Part shown: positions 46,758-54,595 of the stretch, piece after piece | Numbering within the stretch: position 1 is the stretch's first letter | Layout of the letters: the number at the start of each line of letters is the position of its first letter | Position numbers and translations under genes: made by a program | Source of the DNA: Pontibacter korlensis | GTDB lineage: Bacteria > Bacteroidota > Bacteroidia > Cytophagales > Hymenobacteraceae | Assembly (NCBI RefSeq): GCF_000973725.1 | Contig: NZ_CP009621.1 | Location: 4,085,001 to 4,149,000 of the forward strand | DNA: 64,000 nucleotides | Direction: 5' to 3' | The notes under the pieces: generated by a model | Databases searched by the model: none | Seen by the model: only the letters and a program-made list of their open reading frames with translations | What the model was told of the DNA's origin: nothing

Positions 46758-47054
46758 CTAAACTGCCGCGCTACCACCAGCACGCTGCAAATCAAAAATA
46801 ATCTGCACCCCCAAAAGCACAACCGCTAAAACTATCAGAAATATGGCGGTGTAGAGACGTGCTTTAGGTATTGGTTTCGCATATACATTTCCCTGTGCAT
46901 CTGTTTCACTAAACCTCAAGTCAGAAAGAATTAACCCGTTGCCAAAGCTTAGCCATATGGCAGCAGTAAGAGCATCCTGTGTGATGAATAGTGAGACTAG
47001 TCCCACAGCAGAGAAAAGTAAACCGATGATTATTCTGATGGATAGGTTTTTCAT
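46758..47054 (-). CDS. Small membrane protein, unknown family
   Basis: 98 aa, three hydrophobic segments: IRIIIGLLFSAVGLVSLFI, AAIWLSFGNGLILS and LYTAIFLIVLAVVLLGVQIIF. No motif recognised. Starts at ATG 47054 (MKNLSIR); an ATG six codons upstream at 47072 is possible. Only 1 base separates its stop from the convergent protease stop. Confidence 0.65.
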   Translation of the reverse strand: MKNLSIRIIIGLLFSAVGLVSLFITQDALTAAIWLSFGNGLILSDLRFSETDAQGNVYAKPIPKARLYTAIFLIVLAVVLLGVQIIFDLQRAGGSAAV

Positions 47055-47072
47055 GTGCGTATAACTTTGCAA

Positions 47073-47306
47073 CCCTACCTGAAGGGATTAGCAGCTGCAA
47101 GTTACTCTTTTTGCCTTAAAAGCTAAGAAGAGAGCCTCCGGTATGTACACTATCGATCATTTAAACGCGTATATTATTGCATTATGCAGCGCAAACACAT
47201 AAATTAATTATGAAGTTTAAGGTACGAGTTGGAATTATCAATTCTATTCTGAAACATTTGCATTGTAAATAAGGGTATAACAGAGACCCACTTTTCAAAC
47301 AAGCAA
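47073..47306. other. AT-rich region upstream of the arginine leader
   Basis: About 230 bases that should carry the promoter of the arginine operon and that of the small membrane-protein gene. No exact TAnnTTTG with a -33 element is seen. A near-palindrome TGCATTATGCA at about 47179-47189 is a possible regulator site, unassigned. No ORF. Confidence 0.35.
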
Positions 47307-47438
47307 ATGAAAAAAAAGGCGTTTTTATCATCTGACGTGATAAAACACACTCCAACTACAGGGTGTGCGACTTTTTCTATCCTTTCTACAAGGGTAGTTT
47401 TGAGGGCTATCTCAACTGCGGTCCGCTACAGGCGGTAG
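47307..47438 (+). CDS. Candidate 43-aa arginine leader peptide
   Basis: ATG at 47307, TAG at 47436-47438, 43 codons. Starts MKKKAF; the last fifteen codons include five arginines (AGG, AGG, CGC, AGG, CGG), ending RYRR-stop. That density is what attenuator leader peptides of amino-acid operons show. It sits 187 bases upstream of the first arginine gene, and the stop codon falls inside a hairpin region. The purine-rich run before the ATG (AACAAGCAA) is a plausible weak ribosome site. It could be a chance ORF; I rate it by the coincidence of arginines, position and structure. Confidence 0.45.
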   Translation: MKKKAFLSSDVIKHTPTTGCATFSILSTRVVLRAISTAVRYRR

Positions 47439-47471
47439 CCTGCAGTTTTACCAACTGCCTATGCGGTAGTT
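47323..47471 (+). promoter_or_regulatory. Structured leader with mutually exclusive hairpins (candidate attenuator)
   Basis: Hairpins in order: TTTTATCA/TGATAAAA (47323-47345, 8 bp); CACAC(T)CC/GGGTGTG (47346-47367); TTGAG/CTCAA (47400-47415). Then four segments: 1 AACTGC (47414-47419), 2 GCAGTT (47442-47447), 3 AACTGCC (47453-47459), 4 GGTAGTT (47465-47471). Pairings 1:2 (with inner CCGC/GCGG), 2:3 (6 bp, 5-base loop) and 3:4 (7 bp with one G-U) exclude each other, the topology of a classic attenuator. The 1:2 hairpin is followed by TTTT, segment 4 has no U-run, so a standard Rho-independent terminator is not obvious. Confidence 0.45.
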
Positions 47472-47625
47472 ATCATTCCACAAACCACTTATTGAATTCC
47501 GTAAATTATTGGCCGCGCTTTTAGCCTGAGCCACTTTTGCTGCATTCATTTTTTCTTCCGGTCAATTTTTACATGCTGATTCTTAGCTGTGCCCACACAA
47601 GCATAGCTGAACTTTTTATCTTTCA

Positions 47626-48306
47626 ATGGATCAACCTGAATTCATCGTGACGGTTGCCCAAGGGCAACATATTATCCATGCACAGCAAATTTGCGACGAG
47701 ATGGAGTCATCGGCTAAAGCACGCGGTACTGGCATTGCCAAGCGTTCACCGGATTATATTGCCCAGAAAATGCTGGAGGGTAAGGCCGTCATAGCTTTGC
47801 ACCAAGACGGCACATGGGCTGGCTTCTGCTATATTGAAACCTGGGGCCACGGCAAGTATGTGGCAAACTCAGGTTTGATTGTAGCGCCCGAATTGCGTAA
47901 AAGCGGCTTAGCACGTCAAATTAAGAAGAAAATTTTTGAGCTTTCTCGTACTAAGTACCCGGATGCCAAAATATTTGGATTGACAACAGCCCTGGCTGTG
48001 ATGCGCATTAACTCCAGCCTTGGCTATACGCCAGTTACTTACTCTGAGCTAACTGACGATGAGGAGTTCTGGAAAGGATGCCGCAGCTGTGTAAACTTTG
48101 ATATACTGCAGAGCAAGAACCGCAGCAACTGCCTGTGCACCGCTATGCTCTATGACCCTGCTAAGGAAAAGGACTTTATGCCATTGCCAGTGGTAGAGAA
48201 AAAGGCTGCGCCTAAGCAGTACAGCGTAAATGAACGCTGGTTGCGCCACCGCAATAAACCTAACCGATTAGAACAACCGGGTTTCGGCAATTCAGCACAA
48301 TTATAA
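47626..48306 (+). CDS. GNAT acyltransferase, probable first enzyme of the arginine pathway (ArgA-like)
   Basis: 226 aa GNAT protein, first gene of the arginine operon. Residues ~8-150 are the GNAT fold with acyl-CoA site VAPELRKSGLARQIKKKI (~86-103). After it a cysteine cluster CxxC...CxC (Cys152, Cys155, Cys169, Cys171) looks like a metal site. C-terminal ~45 residues are basic and probably flexible. Position in the operon and lack of argA or argJ point to the N-acylation of glutamate. The acyl group may be succinyl, given the transcarbamylase. It ends 27 bases before argG. Confidence 0.78.
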   Translation: MDQPEFIVTVAQGQHIIHAQQICDEMESSAKARGTGIAKRSPDYIAQKMLEGKAVIALHQDGTWAGFCYIETWGHGKYVANSGLIVAPELRKSGLARQIKKKIFELSRTKYPDAKIFGLTTALAVMRINSSLGYTPVTYSELTDDEEFWKGCRSCVNFDILQSKNRSNCLCTAMLYDPAKEKDFMPLPVVEKKAAPKQYSVNERWLRHRNKPNRLEQPGFGNSAQL

Positions 48307-48333
48307 CTGTAACATCAGCAAAGATCATAAGAA

Positions 48334-49536
48334 ATGAAAAAAGTAGTTTTAGCCTTTAGCGGCGGCCTCGACACTTCTTACTGCGCCATTTACCTGGCTC
48401 AGGAACTTGGCCTGGAAGTATATTCAGCCATTGTAGATACTGGCGGTTTTTCGGAAGAAGAGCTGCAGGAAATTGAGCGCCGCGCCTATGCTATGGGCGT
48501 AAAACAGCACACGCACCTCAACGAGACAGATAATTTCTATAATAGCTGCATCCGTTACCTAGTGTTTGGCAACATTCTTAAGAACAATACTTACCCCTTA
48601 AGTGTGAGTGCCGAGCGCGTAACGCAAGCTATCTCTATTGCTAACCATGCTAAAACTATCGGTGCTGATTACGTAGCACACGGTAGTACAGGTGCCGGGA
48701 ACGACCAGGTGCGTTTTGACATGGTGTTTCAGGCGCTAATCCCGGAGGTAGAAATCATTACACCGATTCGAGACAAGCGCTTGTCTCGCGAAAAGGAGAT
48801 CGCTTATCTGAAAGAGCATGGTGTGGAAATGGACTTCCAAAAGGCGCAGTATTCTATTAATAAAGGCATCTGGGGAACATCAGTGGGTGGTAAAGAAACA
48901 CTGACATCACACTTGCCACTACCTGAAGAGGCGTACCCAACCCAGTTAAGCAAAACAGAGCCAGAGCGCGTAACGCTCTACTTTGAAAAGGGCGAACTAA
49001 AAGGTATAAATGAGCAGACATTTTCTAATCCGGTAGAGGCAATTCAGCACCTGCAGGAAATGGCTGCTCCTTTTGCTATTGGCCGCGACATCCACGTAGG
49101 CGACACTATAATTGGTATAAAAGGTCGTGTTGGCTTTGAGGCTGCCGCGCCTATGGTTATTATCAAGGCGCACCACACTCTAGAAAAGCATGTGCTAACA
49201 AAGTGGCAGCTGTATTGGAAAGATCAACTATCTGCTTGGTACGGTAACTGGCTGCACGAAGGACAACTGCTGGATCCAACTATGCGCGACATGGAAGCAT
49301 TCCTGGAGAGCACACAGCAAAACGTTACAGGAAAAGTGTTCGTGCTGCTGGCGCCTTACCGCTTCCAGGTAGAGGGCATCGAGAGTGCACACGACCTGAT
49401 GAGCGACAAGTTCGGAAGCTATGGCGAAATGAACCGTGCCTGGACCTCCGATGATGTGAAAGGCTTTGCCAAAATATTCGGAAACCAAACCAAATTGTAT
49501 CACAGCGTAAACAGCACCGAGGAATGGGCGAAGTAA
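48334..49536 (+). CDS. argG: Argininosuccinate synthase
   Basis: 400 aa. Joins citrulline and aspartate with ATP to argininosuccinate, the penultimate step of arginine synthesis. PP-loop motif AFSGGLDTS at residues 7-15; ATP and aspartate sites HGSTGAGNDQVRF and INKGIWGTSVGG are intact. Overlaps argC by 13 bases. Some Bacteroidota argG sequences are divergent from E. coli; this has the usual domains and length. Confidence 0.97.
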   Translation: MKKVVLAFSGGLDTSYCAIYLAQELGLEVYSAIVDTGGFSEEELQEIERRAYAMGVKQHTHLNETDNFYNSCIRYLVFGNILKNNTYPLSVSAERVTQAISIANHAKTIGADYVAHGSTGAGNDQVRFDMVFQALIPEVEIITPIRDKRLSREKEIAYLKEHGVEMDFQKAQYSINKGIWGTSVGGKETLTSHLPLPEEAYPTQLSKTEPERVTLYFEKGELKGINEQTFSNPVEAIQHLQEMAAPFAIGRDIHVGDTIIGIKGRVGFEAAAPMVIIKAHHTLEKHVLTKWQLYWKDQLSAWYGNWLHEGQLLDPTMRDMEAFLESTQQNVTGKVFVLLAPYRFQVEGIESAHDLMSDKFGSYGEMNRAWTSDDVKGFAKIFGNQTKLYHSVNSTEEWAK

Positions 49537-50528
49537 GAATTAAAGCAGGCGTAGTAGGCGGAGCCGGTTATACCGGAGGCGAGCTACTGCGCCTGCTTCT
49601 TAACCACCCGAATGTGGAAATTGCTTTCATTCATAGTAACAGCCAGGTTGGCAAACCGGTGTACGAGGTGCACAAAGACCTGCTCGGTGATACCGAGCTT
49701 CGGTTTACGGGGGAGTTGCAGCAGGATGTAGATGTACTGTTTCTGTGCGTGGGGCATGGTGCGGCCAAAGAGTTTCTGGAAGCACAGCAACTGGAGCCAA
49801 ATATAAAAATCATTGATCTAAGCCAGGATTTCCGTTGGAATGAAAGCTTGAAAGAATCTGTGGTAACAGGCTGTGGGAGAGAGTTCTTATACGGTTTGCC
49901 AGAACTGCAGCGCAAAGCTATAAAAGAGGCACATAACATTGCCAACCCAGGTTGTTTTGCGACTGCCATTCAGCTGGCACTACTTCCATTAGCTGCTCAG
50001 AACCTGCTGACTGCTGAAGTGCATGTTAGTGGCATCACCGGTAGTACCGGTGCCGGGCAGAGCTTAAGCGCAACCTCACATTACAGCTGGCGCAGCGGCA
50101 ATATCTCTAATTACAAAGTGCTAAGCCATCAGCACCTGCATGAAATTCGCCGCACCCTACAAAGTATGCAGCAACAGGAGCTTCAAAATATAAATTTTGT
50201 GCCTTATCGCGGGCCCTTTACCCGGGGTATACTTTCTACCAGCTATACTCTGAGCAACCTAAGCCAGGAAGAGGCAGAAGAACTGTACACTAACTACTAC
50301 AGCGAGCATCCGTTTGTTAGCCTTAGCAAGAGTATACCAGACCTGAAGCAGGTAGTAAACACAAATAAATGCCTGCTGCATGTACAGAAGCAGGGTGATT
50401 ACCTCGTAATTACGAGCCTGATCGATAATCTGCTGAAAGGTGCTTCTGGGCAGGCAGTACAGAATATGAACCTGATGTTTGGCCTGGATGAGCAAGCTGG
50501 GCTTAGGTTGAAAGCTTCTGCCTTTTAA
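49524..50528 (+). CDS. argC: N-acyl-gamma-glutamyl-phosphate reductase
   Basis: 334 aa. NADPH reduction of N-acyl-glutamyl-phosphate to the semialdehyde. N-terminal Rossmann motif GGAGYTGGELLRLLLNHP; catalytic Cys in NPGCFATA (~residue 147); substrate region ITGSTGAGQSLSATSHYSWR. Starts inside the argG 3' end. Confidence 0.96.
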   Translation: MGEVRIKAGVVGGAGYTGGELLRLLLNHPNVEIAFIHSNSQVGKPVYEVHKDLLGDTELRFTGELQQDVDVLFLCVGHGAAKEFLEAQQLEPNIKIIDLSQDFRWNESLKESVVTGCGREFLYGLPELQRKAIKEAHNIANPGCFATAIQLALLPLAAQNLLTAEVHVSGITGSTGAGQSLSATSHYSWRSGNISNYKVLSHQHLHEIRRTLQSMQQQELQNINFVPYRGPFTRGILSTSYTLSNLSQEEAEELYTNYYSEHPFVSLSKSIPDLKQVVNTNKCLLHVQKQGDYLVITSLIDNLLKGASGQAVQNMNLMFGLDEQAGLRLKASAF

Positions 50529-50614
50529 AGTATAAAATATTAATTCATAACGATATGTACGTTAAGTATTTCATCTATTGTTTAACATCCTATCTCTAAC
50601 TATACATCTCAGAA

Positions 50615-51769
50615 ATGAACGTATTTGATGTTTATCCGCTCTTCGATATCACACCTGTCCGTGCACAGGGATCCTATGTTTGGGACGACAAGGGCAAGCG
50701 TTATCTCGACCTCTACGGCGGCCATGCCGTTATCTCCATAGGTCACTCTCATCCTCATTATGTAAAGCGCATTGCGCGCCAGCTATACGATATCGGCTTT
50801 TACTCCAACTCGGTTCAAATGCCCCTGCAGCACGAACTGGCCGAGAAGCTTGGTGAGCTAAGTGGCTACGAAGATTATAGCCTGTTCCTGTGTAACTCTG
50901 GCGCCGAGGCCAATGAAAATGCCCTTAAGCTGGCATCTTTCCATACTGGGCGCAAGAAAGTAATTGCTTTCAAAGGCGCTTTCCATGGGCGCACATCAGC
51001 GGCTGTAGCTGCCACGGACGATGAAAAGATACAGGCGCCGATAAATAAGACGGATAACATCATTTTCCTGCCCCTAAACGACTTGTCTGCTTTTGCCAAC
51101 GCCCTGCAGCAACATGGCAATGACGTGGCCGCTGTTATAGTGGAAGGTATACAAGGAGTAGGTGGCGTACAAATACCTGAGCCTGCCTTCCTGAAGGCTC
51201 TTGCTGCAGGTTGTGAGCGTATAGGTGCCCTTCTGATTCTGGACGAGGTACAGTCTGGCTACGGCCGTTCTGGCAAGTTCTTCGCCCATCAGCATGCCGA
51301 AGTTAAACCACACCTGATAACCATGGCGAAAGGCATGGGTAATGGTTTCCCTGTGGGTGGTGTGCTGGTTCATCCTAGTATAGAAGCTAAACATGGCATG
51401 CTAGGCACCACTTTTGGCGGTAATTACCTTGCTTGTGTAGCCTCGTTGGCAGTGTTAGAGGTGATGAAAGATGAAAACCTGATGGAAAACGCCCGCAATA
51501 TTGGTCAGCGCCTGATGAAGGAGCTGCGTAAATTGCCTTCAGTAAAAGAAGTGCGCGGCCAGGGGCTCATGATCGGTGTTGAGTTGGACAAACCTTGTGC
51601 TGGCATACGCAAGCAGTTGCTTCAGGATTACCAGATATTCACCGGGTCTTCATCAGATAAAAATACACTGCGCCTGCTTCCGCCACTTTGCATCGGCGCA
51701 CGCGAAGTAGACAAATTCCTACAAGCTTTCGAAGCCATCCTTTACCAAACAGAACCGCAATCCATCTAA
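50615..51769 (+). CDS. argD: N-acylornithine aminotransferase
   Basis: 384 aa class III aminotransferase. Converts N-acyl-glutamate semialdehyde to N-acyl-ornithine. Motifs: NSGAEANENALKLA, KGAFHGRTSAAVAAT, LDEVQSGYGRSG and the PLP lysine in MAKGMGNGFPVGG. The stop shares its last base with the next start (TAATG). Confidence 0.96.
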   Translation: MNVFDVYPLFDITPVRAQGSYVWDDKGKRYLDLYGGHAVISIGHSHPHYVKRIARQLYDIGFYSNSVQMPLQHELAEKLGELSGYEDYSLFLCNSGAEANENALKLASFHTGRKKVIAFKGAFHGRTSAAVAATDDEKIQAPINKTDNIIFLPLNDLSAFANALQQHGNDVAAVIVEGIQGVGGVQIPEPAFLKALAAGCERIGALLILDEVQSGYGRSGKFFAHQHAEVKPHLITMAKGMGNGFPVGGVLVHPSIEAKHGMLGTTFGGNYLACVASLAVLEVMKDENLMENARNIGQRLMKELRKLPSVKEVRGQGLMIGVELDKPCAGIRKQLLQDYQIFTGSSSDKNTLRLLPPLCIGAREVDKFLQAFEAILYQTEPQSI

Positions 51770-52719
51770 TGAAAAAGTACACCTCAGTGCATGATGTTGC
51801 CGACCTTGACCAATTGGTTGAGGAGGCGCTGCACTTGAAAGCTAATCCATACAAGTATAAAAACCTTGGTGAAAATAAGACACTGGGGCTAATTTTCCTG
51901 AACCCGAGCCTTCGTACACGCCTGAGTACACAAAAAGCTGGTCAGAACCTGGGCATGAACGTGATAGTGATGAACCTTGACAAGGAAGGTTGGGCACTGG
52001 AGACACAGCAGGGGGCTATCATGAACGGCAGTACAGTAGAGCACATCAAAGAAGCTGCCGCTGTAATGGGCGAGTACTGTGACATTATTGGTATACGTTC
52101 TTTCCCAAAGCTGCAAAACCGAGAAGAAGATTATAATGAGGAGCTGCTGCAACAGTTTATACAATACAGCAAGAAGCCAATCGTAAGCCTGGAGTCTGCC
52201 ACACGGCACCCGCTTCAAAGCCTGGCTGACCTGCTGACTATCAAGGAAAATAAAGTTGAAGGTAAGCGCCCCAAAGTAGTGCTAAGCTGGGCACCACATA
52301 TCAAGCCTATACCTCAGTGTGTGGCAAATTCTTTTGCCGAGTGGATGGGGCAGGCTGACGTCGATTTTGTGATCACACATCCGGAAGGATATGGACTGGC
52401 AGATGAATTTTCCGCAGGTGCTACTGTGACCACAAATCAGCAGGAGGCGCTGGAAGGAGCGGATTTTGTGTACGTGAAGAATTGGTCTAGCTACACAAAC
52501 TATGGGCAGGTTTTAACTGATGGAGAAGGCTGGATGCTGACTAATGAAAGGCTACAGGTAAGTAACAATGCCAAAGTAATGCACTGCCTACCGGTGCGTC
52601 GCAATGTAGAACTAAGCGATGAAATACTGGACGGACCAAACTCGCTGGTACTTGAGCAGGCTAACAACAGAACATACGCAGCCCAGGCAGTGCTAAAACG
52701 TATGCTGGAAGCTAAGTAG
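51769..52719 (+). CDS. argF': N-succinylornithine carbamoyltransferase-type transcarbamylase
   Basis: 316 aa. Transfers a carbamoyl group to an N-acyl-ornithine. SLRTRLSTQKA (~47-57) is the carbamoyl-phosphate loop; the C-terminal HCLPVRRN(V) is the acylornithine transcarbamylase pattern, different from ornithine transcarbamylase (HCLPA). Overall order and motifs resemble Bacteroides fragilis SOTCase. The specificity residue is Val90 in NGSTVEHIKEA; in B. fragilis it is Pro90 and in Xanthomonas AOTCase Glu92. From the published swap (Glu92 to Pro, Ser, Val or Ala changes acetyl to succinyl preference), Val argues for N-succinylornithine. Starts at ATG 51769 with the TAATG overlap. Some databases call it argF'. 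Confidence 0.93.
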   Translation: MKKYTSVHDVADLDQLVEEALHLKANPYKYKNLGENKTLGLIFLNPSLRTRLSTQKAGQNLGMNVIVMNLDKEGWALETQQGAIMNGSTVEHIKEAAAVMGEYCDIIGIRSFPKLQNREEDYNEELLQQFIQYSKKPIVSLESATRHPLQSLADLLTIKENKVEGKRPKVVLSWAPHIKPIPQCVANSFAEWMGQADVDFVITHPEGYGLADEFSAGATVTTNQQEALEGADFVYVKNWSSYTNYGQVLTDGEGWMLTNERLQVSNNAKVMHCLPVRRNVELSDEILDGPNSLVLEQANNRTYAAQAVLKRMLEAK

Positions 52720-52838
52720 AGACAATCATACAGAATTTACGGGCACCAGTCTTCTTTTTCACCTGGACAAGCTGAAAGAAACCTTGTTCTTTGTCTTATA
52801 AGATTTGTCCATTGTCAAACCTTTCCTTGTCAACAAAC

Positions 52839-53627
52839 ATGTTTGTAGTAAAAATAGGAGGTAACATTTTAGATAGTCCGGAGCGGCTGCAAGCTTTTTT
52901 GGTTGATTTTGCGCAGCTGCCCGGGCCAAAACTGTTGGTGCATGGCGGGGGCAAAATTGCTTCCGCTTTTGGCCAACGTTTGGGCATTACCCCTCGAATG
53001 GTTGAAGGCCGCCGCATAACCGATGCAGAAACTCTTGAGCTGGTTACCATGGTGTATGGTGGCCTTGTTAATAAACAGGTAGTAGCCAAGTTACAGGCAC
53101 TGGGCTGTAATGCCATTGGTCTTACAGGAGCAGATGCCAACATAATACCAGCACACTTACGGCCAGTCAGAACTATTGATTATGGCTTTGCGGGTGATGT
53201 AGAAGGACCAGAAACTATCAATGTGCAGGCCTTAGAGGCCTTCTTTCAGGTAGGGCTTACGCCTGTGGTGGCACCTCTGACGCATGATACACAGGGCAGT
53301 ATGCTCAATACTAATGCCGATACAATAGCTTCAGTCTTGGCAACAGCTCTGGCTCAAAATCACAGCGTACAATTGATCTACTGTTTCGAAAAGAAAGGCG
53401 TACTACAAAATGCCGAAGATGAAGACTCTGTTATTCCACACATAAACGCTGAAAAATATCAGGCTCTTAAAGAGGATGGAGTGGTGAACGCAGGTATGGT
53501 GCCAAAACTTGATAATGCTTTTGCTGCTTTACAGCAAGGCGTGCAGGCTGTTCAAATATGTGATGCTGCAGCAATTAAGCAGTTGGTTGAAGGTAACAAC
53601 GCTGGTACGCTCATCACTTTTTCGTAG
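52839..53627 (+). CDS. argB: N-acylglutamate kinase
   Basis: 262 aa amino-acid kinase fold. Phosphorylates N-acyl-glutamate. Glycine loop KIGGNILDS at residues 4-12, GGKIASAFGQRLG, and the C-terminal ALQQGVQAVQICD. The start is ATG 52839 (MFVVKIGGN); a TTG at 52791 would add 16 residues unlike the family. 119 bases separate it from argF', so a secondary promoter is possible. Confidence 0.94.
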   Translation: MFVVKIGGNILDSPERLQAFLVDFAQLPGPKLLVHGGGKIASAFGQRLGITPRMVEGRRITDAETLELVTMVYGGLVNKQVVAKLQALGCNAIGLTGADANIIPAHLRPVRTIDYGFAGDVEGPETINVQALEAFFQVGLTPVVAPLTHDTQGSMLNTNADTIASVLATALAQNHSVQLIYCFEKKGVLQNAEDEDSVIPHINAEKYQALKEDGVVNAGMVPKLDNAFAALQQGVQAVQICDAAAIKQLVEGNNAGTLITFS

Positions 53628-53769
53628 TTCCTGTATTTACTTCTCATTCAATGAGAAAAGCTGCATTATAATAGCTATATTGCTTTAAGTAGATTTACTG
53701 GATCTTATTCAGATCTGGTGTTCTCTCAGCAATATAAAGACATTATAAACCAGCTAAATAAGTTTGGGC

Positions 53770-54579
53770 ATGAGAAAAGTAGCAATTATCGGCAGTGGAA
53801 ACATGGGAGTAGCACTTGCCAAGGGCATGGTGGCATCTGGTAAGCATCAGGCAAAAGATATAACACTTACCCGCCGTAACACCCGTGCGCTTGAGAACCT
53901 GTCTCGGGAAGGGTTTCAGGTTAGCAGCGACAATGCTAAAGCCGTTGCAGAAGCCGAGATTGTGGTGCTAAGTATCCTGCCCCAGCAGCTAAATGGAGTG
54001 CTGGATGCTATTGCTGCTAATATAGACCCAAAGAAGCATCTCCTTATCTCTATAGTAACCGGGGTTACTGTTGCTGATATTCAGCAGCGCCTGGGCAAGG
54101 AGGTTCAGGTGGTTCGGGCAATGCCTAATACAGCTATTGCTATCAGAGAGTCTATGACGTGTATTGCCGGCAGCAAGGCATCAGAGGAGAACCAGGAGCT
54201 GGTACGGGATATATTTGCAGCGGTGGGAGAAACAGTTGAGATCGAGGAAGAGCTCATGACTTCTGCTACGGCGCTTTGCGCCTGCGGCATTGCCTTTTTT
54301 CTACGCTCTATCAGGGCAGCTACACAGGGTGGCACCGAAATTGGTTTTCATGCCGCGGATGCACTTCGCATGGCTGCACAAACAGCGAAAGGTGCTGCTT
54401 CGCTGCTGCTGCACTTCCAAAGCCACCCAGAAAACGAGATAGACAAAGTAACTTCCCCGAAAGGATGTACCATCGCAGGATTAAATGAGATGGAGCATCA
54501 CGGCTTCAGTTCAGCTTTGATCAAGGGCATCAAAACATCGTCCACCAAGGCTGAGCAACTGTACCAAAAGGATAATTAA
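53770..54579 (+). CDS. proC: Pyrroline-5-carboxylate reductase
   Basis: 269 aa. Reduces 1-pyrroline-5-carboxylate to proline with NADPH. Rossmann motif IIGSGNMGVALAKGM, later VVRAMPNTAIAIRESMT, CACGIAFFLRSIRAATQGGTEIG, and VTSPKGCTIAGL near the C-terminus. Lies between argB and argE, an unusual place that links ornithine and proline metabolism. ATG at 53770 is used, not a TTG two codons earlier. Confidence 0.95.
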   Translation: MRKVAIIGSGNMGVALAKGMVASGKHQAKDITLTRRNTRALENLSREGFQVSSDNAKAVAEAEIVVLSILPQQLNGVLDAIAANIDPKKHLLISIVTGVTVADIQQRLGKEVQVVRAMPNTAIAIRESMTCIAGSKASEENQELVRDIFAAVGETVEIEEELMTSATALCACGIAFFLRSIRAATQGGTEIGFHAADALRMAAQTAKGAASLLLHFQSHPENEIDKVTSPKGCTIAGLNEMEHHGFSSALIKGIKTSSTKAEQLYQKDN

Positions 54580-54595
54580 GATATATCAAATAGAA

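Noticed and set aside
51688..51768. Upstream ATG in frame with argF'
   Set aside because: It lies inside argD and adds residues unlike any transcarbamylase; TAATG at 51769 is the natural coupled start.
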